From an uncultured Clostridia bacterium (GTDB taxonomy: Bacteria > Bacillota > Clostridia > TANB77 > CAG-508), in assembly GCA_934169575.1 (NCBI GenBank), contig CAKPOA010000005.1, positions 1 through 64,000 of the forward strand: a DNA stretch of 64,000 nt, read 5' to 3'. The notes under the pieces are model-generated. The model did not search any database. It saw nothing but the letters and a program-made list of their open reading frames with translations, and was not told the DNA's origin. Position numbers and translations under genes: made by a program. Shown in pieces: positions 59,648 through 64,000 of this stretch (position 1 is the first letter of the stretch; every line of letters begins with the position of its first letter).

Positions 59648-61462
59648 TTAGGCATCATCATCTAATTTTAATACTGATAAAAATGCTTCTTGAGGCATTT
59701 CAACTTTACCAATTTGACGCATCTTTTCTTTACCCCTTTTTTGTTTTTCCAACAATTTTTTCTTTCTTGTAATATCTCCACCATAGCATTTTGCAAGAAC
59801 ATCTTTTCTAAGTGCTGAAATAGTTTCTCTTGCAATAATAGTTCCACCTATTGCAGCTTGAATAGGAATTGTAAACAATTGTCTTGGAATAACAGTTTTT
59901 AATTTTTCAACCATTTTTCTTCCTCTATTATATGCCATATCTTTATGAACAATAAATGAAAGTGCATCAACATTTTCTCCATTTACCTTTATATCTAATT
60001 TAACCAAATTAGCTTTTCTATATTCTTTAAATTCATAATCAAAAGATGCATAACCTTTTGTTTTAGATTTCAAATTATCAAAAAAGTCATAAATAATCTC
60101 ATTAAGTGGCATTTCATAAATTAATGAAACCCTATTTTCATCAAGATATTTCATATCAACATAATTACCTCTTCTATTTTGACACATTTCCATTATTCCA
60201 CCAACATAATCTTTTGGAGTTATAATATTTGCTGTAACAACAGGTTCTTCAATAAATTGAATTTCTGCAGCTCCAGGTAAATCACTCGGATTATATATCT
60301 CCAAAATTTCTCCATTTGTTTTATAAACTTTATAAATTACAGATGGTGCTGTAGTAATTAGTCCTAAATCAAATTCCCTGTCTAATCTTTCTTCAATAAT
60401 TTCTAAATGTAGTAACCCTAAAAATCCACATCTAAATCCAAAACCTAATGCAGCAGATGTTTCCTGTTCAAAATCAAGTGCTGCATCATTTAATTTTAAT
60501 TTTTCTAAAGCGATTTTTAAATCTTCATATTGACTACCATCTATAGGGTAAATTCCACAATATACCATTGGTGTTACTTTTTTATATCCATCTAATGGTT
60601 TATCAACAGGATTATTTTTTAATGTTATTGTATCACCAACTTGAATTTCTGATAAACTTTTTATACTTGCTGCAACATATCCAACTTCACCTGCTTTTAA
60701 TTCTTTACATGGCATATATGAACCAGGTAAAAAATATCCAACTTCAGTTACTATAAAAGAATCATTTGATGCCATTAGTTTAATTTCATCACCTGTTTTT
60801 ATTTTACCATCAAAAACTCTTATATATGCAACAGCTCCTTTGTAATTATCATAATATGAATCAAAAATCAAACATTTTGTTTTTGCCATTTCATCACCTA
60901 CAGGTGCAGGCAAATCTGTAACAATCTTTTCTAAAACTTGTTTAACATTTAATCCTGTTTTAGCAGAAATACAAGGAGCATCTTCTGCAGGAAGACCTAT
61001 AATATCTTCAATTTCTTTTTTTACCTCATCTGGTCTAGCACTTGCTAAATCAACTTTATTTATTACAGGTATAACTTCTAAATTATTATCAATTGCCAAA
61101 TATACATTTGCAAGTGTCTGTGCTTCAACACCTTGAGTACTATCAACAATTAAAATTGCTCCATCACATGCAGCTAAACTCCTTGAAACTTCATAATTAA
61201 AATCAACATGACCAGGTGTATCAATTAAATTAAAAGTATATTCATTTCCATCATCAGCTTTATATTTCATTCTAACAGATTGAGCTTTTATTGTAATTCC
61301 TCTTTCTTTTTCAATATCCATATTATCTAAAACCTGTGATTCCATTTCTCTTTTAGATAATACACCTGTCATTTCAATCATTCTATCTGCTAATGTTGAT
61401 TTTCCATGATCTATATGTGCAACAATACTAAAATTTCTTATATATTTTTGATATTCGTTCAT
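59648..61462 (-). CDS. lepA: Elongation factor 4 (LepA)
   Basis: A ribosome-binding translational GTPase of 604 residues that affects initiation and elongation under stress. It has the G1 loop [14 protein letters not shown], the effector-region [12 protein letters not shown]3 DTPGHVDF, G4 NKVD, and the LepA-specific C-terminal domain ([21 protein letters not shown], ending DDDA). Full length, no anomaly. Upstream of the SpoU gene and 10 bases after ileS. Confidence 0.97.
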   Translation of the reverse strand: MNEYQKYIRNFSIVAHIDHGKSTLADRMIEMTGVLSKREMESQVLDNMDIEKERGITIKAQSVRMKYKADDGNEYTFNLIDTPGHVDFNYEVSRSLAACDGAILIVDSTQGVEAQTLANVYLAIDNNLEVIPVINKVDLASARPDEVKKEIEDIIGLPAEDAPCISAKTGLNVKQVLEKIVTDLPAPVGDEMAKTKCLIFDSYYDNYKGAVAYIRVFDGKIKTGDEIKLMASNDSFIVTEVGYFLPGSYMPCKELKAGEVGYVAASIKSLSEIQVGDTITLKNNPVDKPLDGYKKVTPMVYCGIYPIDGSQYEDLKIALEKLKLNDAALDFEQETSAALGFGFRCGFLGLLHLEIIEERLDREFDLGLITTAPSVIYKVYKTNGEILEIYNPSDLPGAAEIQFIEEPVVTANIITPKDYVGGIMEMCQNRRGNYVDMKYLDENRVSLIYEMPLNEIIYDFFDNLKSKTKGYASFDYEFKEYRKANLVKLDIKVNGENVDALSFIVHKDMAYNRGRKMVEKLKTVIPRQLFTIPIQAAIGGTIIARETISALRKDVLAKCYGGDITRKKKLLEKQKRGKEKMRQIGKVEMPQEAFLSVLKLDDDA

Positions 61463-61472
61463 TTATCCTCCA

Positions 61473-64000
61473 TTATTTAATTACTTCAACATCAAACAAT
61501 ATTTTTTCACCATTTATTGGTGTTTCAACATAATTTTTACTATCAACATTATAATATATATTATCTGCTAAAGTATCATGTTTTATATCTGTTTCAAATC
61601 TTTTAATAATTTCTTCAATCTCTGAATTATTTGAAACATAAATATTTATTCTATCAAGTACTTCAAATCCGCGATCTTTTCTCATATTTTGAATTTTTGA
61701 AAGAATTTCACGTACAATTCCTTCTACTCTCAATTCTTCAGTAATATGAGTATCTAAAACAACACCCATTTCACCTTCTCCAGCAAAAGCAAATCCTTCT
61801 TTACCTTGCATTGTTACAAGTAGATTTTCTTTTGATAAGGCTATTTGATTATCGTCAATTTCAATATATTCAAATTTTCCTTCTTGAACTTTTACAGCTA
61901 AATCCATTTGATTGAATTTTGCTATTTCTTGTTTAATACGAGGAATCAATTTTCCATATTGTTTTCCCAGTACAGGTAAATTAGGTTTAATTTCAAAACT
62001 AACAAATTCTTTCATATCTGCACCTAACACAACATTTTTAACATTTAATTCATCTTTTATTATATCACTATAATATTCTGGAATATTTTTTACAGAAATA
62101 AGCATTTCTGATAATGGTTGTCTATTTTTAATATTTACAGAATTTCTAGCACTTCTACCTAATTTAACAATTTTATATGTTAAATCCATTTCTTTTTCTA
62201 ATTTCTCATCAACAAGATTTCCATCAAACTCTGGCCATAAACATAAATGTACACTTTCAGGTGCATTTTTATCTAGACCAACAACAAGATTTTGATAAAT
62301 TTCTTCTGAAATAAATGGTACAAATGGTGCTGATATTTTAGAAATAGTTGTTAATACTTTGTATAGTGTTACATAAGCGCCTATTTTATCATCATTTAAT
62401 TCAGAACCCCAGAATCTTTCTCTATTTCTTCTTACATACCAATTTGATAATTCATCAACAAATTCTCCAAGTTCTATTGCTGAATTTGTTACATCATATT
62501 TATCTAATTTATCATCTATATCTTTTACTAATGTATTTAATTTAGACATTATCCATTTATCCATAACATTTTCAGATTTAAAATCAATATATTCTAATGG
62601 ATTAAATTTGTCAATTTCAGCATATAGTACAAAAAATGAATAAACATTCCATAAAGTACTTATAAATCCTCTTTGAGTTTCTTGTACATTTTCAAGAGAT
62701 AACCTTGTTGGAAGCCAAGGAGCTGAGCATGTATAAAAATGCCATCTTGTGCTATCAGCACCTACTGTATCTAATAATAATAATGGATCAACACCATTTT
62801 TCTTTGATTTTGACATTTTTTGTCCTTTTCCATCTAAAACATGTCCTAAAACTATACAGTTTTCAAAAGGAATTTTTCCAAATATTGCAGTTCCAAGAGC
62901 TGATAATGTATAAAACCATCCTCTTGTTTGGTCAATTGCTTCTGAAATAAATTGTGCTGGAAATTCTTTTTCAAATAAATCTTTATTTTCAAAAGGATAA
63001 TGTAATTGTGCATATGGCATTGAACCAGAATCAAACCAAACATCAATTACTTCTTTAAATCTTTTCATTTCTTTTCCACATTTTTCACATTTTAAATGTA
63101 CATTATCTACATAAGGTTTATGTAGATCAATATCATCTGGACAATCTACAGCTTTATCTTTTAATTCCTGAATTGAACCTATACATTCCATATGTCCACA
63201 TTCACATTTCCATACAGGAAGTGGTGTTCCCCAATATCTATCTCTTGAGATTCCCCAATCTATTACATTTTCCAAGAATTTTCCAAACCTTCCAGTTCTT
63301 ATAGTATCTGGATACCAATGTACTTTATTATTATTTGCAACAAGTTCGTCTCTTAAACTTGTCATTCTAACAAACCAACTCTCTTTTGGATAATATAATA
63401 ATGGTGTATCACATCTCCAACAATGTGGATATGAGTGCATATGTTTTTCTTTGCTAAATAATTTGTTTTGTTCTTTTAACCATTTGCAAATATCTTCATT
63501 ACAATCTCTTACAAATCTTCCAGCCCATGGTTCAACTTCTTTAACAAAATTTCCAGATTTATCAACCAAATTTATAAATGCAATTCCATTTTGTTTTGAA
63601 ACTAGACTATCATCTTCACCATATGCTGGTGCAATATGTACAATTCCTGTACCATCTTCAAGATTTACGTAATCTCCATGTATTACAACATATGCTTTTC
63701 CTTCTGGTTTTGCAAATGGCATTAAAGGTTCATATTTTATACCTAATAATTTTTCTCCTTTAAATTCATCTACAATTTCATATGGCATATCTTTTACAAC
63801 TTTTTCTAATAAATCTTTTGCCAATATATAATTTTCAAATTTTGGTTCTTCTTCAGTTCCAATATTTGCTTTTATTTCAACATAATTATATGATTTATTT
63901 ACACATAATGCTAAATTTGATGGTAATGTCCATGGTGTTGTTGTCCAAGCTAAAATATATTTATTTTTTTCTCCTTCTATTTTAAATTTTGCAATACAAG
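61473..64000 (-). CDS. ileS: Isoleucyl-tRNA synthetase, type 2 (3' part, runs off right edge)
   Basis: The frame stays open to the window end. The class I ValRS/IleRS editing-domain motif [13 protein letters not shown] is read just inside the edge (around 63900-63960), so the N-terminal HIGH region lies outside. The signature [14 protein letters not shown] is near 62790-62830. The C-terminus ends [18 protein letters not shown] without the CxxC zinc pairs of type 1 bacterial enzymes, and the domain order matches the eukaryote-like type 2, which usually tolerates mupirocin. A TTG at 63824 is in frame but is not the start. lepA follows 10 bases downstream. Confidence 0.95.
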   Translation of the reverse strand, partial: CIAKFKIEGEKNKYILAWTTTPWTLPSNLALCVNKSYNYVEIKANIGTEEEPKFENYILAKDLLEKVVKDMPYEIVDEFKGEKLLGIKYEPLMPFAKPEGKAYVVIHGDYVNLEDGTGIVHIAPAYGEDDSLVSKQNGIAFINLVDKSGNFVKEVEPWAGRFVRDCNEDICKWLKEQNKLFSKEKHMHSYPHCWRCDTPLLYYPKESWFVRMTSLRDELVANNNKVHWYPDTIRTGRFGKFLENVIDWGISRDRYWGTPLPVWKCECGHMECIGSIQELKDKAVDCPDDIDLHKPYVDNVHLKCEKCGKEMKRFKEVIDVWFDSGSMPYAQLHYPFENKDLFEKEFPAQFISEAIDQTRGWFYTLSALGTAIFGKIPFENCIVLGHVLDGKGQKMSKSKKNGVDPLLLLDTVGADSTRWHFYTCSAPWLPTRLSLENVQETQRGFISTLWNVYSFFVLYAEIDKFNPLEYIDFKSENVMDKWIMSKLNTLVKDIDDKLDKYDVTNSAIELGEFVDELSNWYVRRNRERFWGSELNDDKIGAYVTLYKVLTTISKISAPFVPFISEEIYQNLVVGLDKNAPESVHLCLWPEFDGNLVDEKLEKEMDLTYKIVKLGRSARNSVNIKNRQPLSEMLISVKNIPEYYSDIIKDELNVKNVVLGADMKEFVSFEIKPNLPVLGKQYGKLIPRIKQEIAKFNQMDLAVKVQEGKFEYIEIDDNQIALSKENLLVTMQGKEGFAFAGEGEMGVVLDTHITEELRVEGIVREILSKIQNMRKDRGFEVLDRINIYVSNNSEIEEIIKRFETDIKHDTLADNIYYNVDSKNYVETPINGEKILFDVEVIK

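Overview
The window comes from an AT-rich, anaerobic, endospore-forming member of the Clostridia, probably an uncultured gut-type lineage. Sporulation is supported by spo0A, an uninterrupted sigK with its pro-sequence and a 24-residue spoVM. Anaerobic life is supported by the class III ribonucleotide reductase nrdD and FeoAB ferrous iron uptake. A DAP-type MurE, GatCAB-dependent transamidation and a T-box leader also fit Clostridia. Most genes lie on the minus strand and are packed into short operons. I see no prophage, transposase, CRISPR array or recognisable defence island.

Layout. 1-5 kb: secA and a secreted transglutaminase-like protein, facing two small secreted proteins. 5-14 kb: fba, smpB, acpP-plsX, a calcium-type P-type ATPase, a peroxiredoxin and the tsaE-tsaB-rimI operon. 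13.9-14.1 kb: a 50-residue hydrophobic protein and spoVM. 14-26 kb: a long minus-strand run with a T-box-controlled aspS-gatCAB unit, then galE, a glycosyltransferase, a very divergent SecD/SecF pair, greA, half a transketolase and a membrane protein. 25.7-32 kb: murE-mraY-ftsW-murG plus an orphan histidine kinase; murF and murD are missing from the cluster. 32-42 kb: an unknown protein, rlmD, a GGDEF protein, a GC-rich Nudix gene, spo0A, an IMPACT-family protein, nrdD facing a Crp/Fnr-type regulator, and sigK. 42-49 kb: argS, trpS, cysS and a class A penicillin-binding protein. 49-55 kb: feoAB, an RNHCP protein, a LOG-family protein, a solitary DnaB-like ATPase, an elongator tRNA-Met and nth. 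55-64 kb: a frameshifted pilin-like/leucine-rich surface protein, an O-antigen-ligase-like protein, a SpoU methyltransferase, lepA and the 3' part of a type 2 ileS.

The most unusual signal is a dispersed palindromic element of about 150-210 bases, present five times at operon junctions (about 4.2, 12.0, 32.1, 42.1 and 51.3 kb). Every copy has a strongly conserved core of about 85 bases held between arms that are complementary to each other but differ between copies. Internal stems also show compensatory substitutions. Copy 3 is flanked by a 9-base direct repeat, which suggests mobility. I cannot match it to a named family. Six housekeeping promoters also share an extended AACTATTG -35 region with an exact 17-base spacer.
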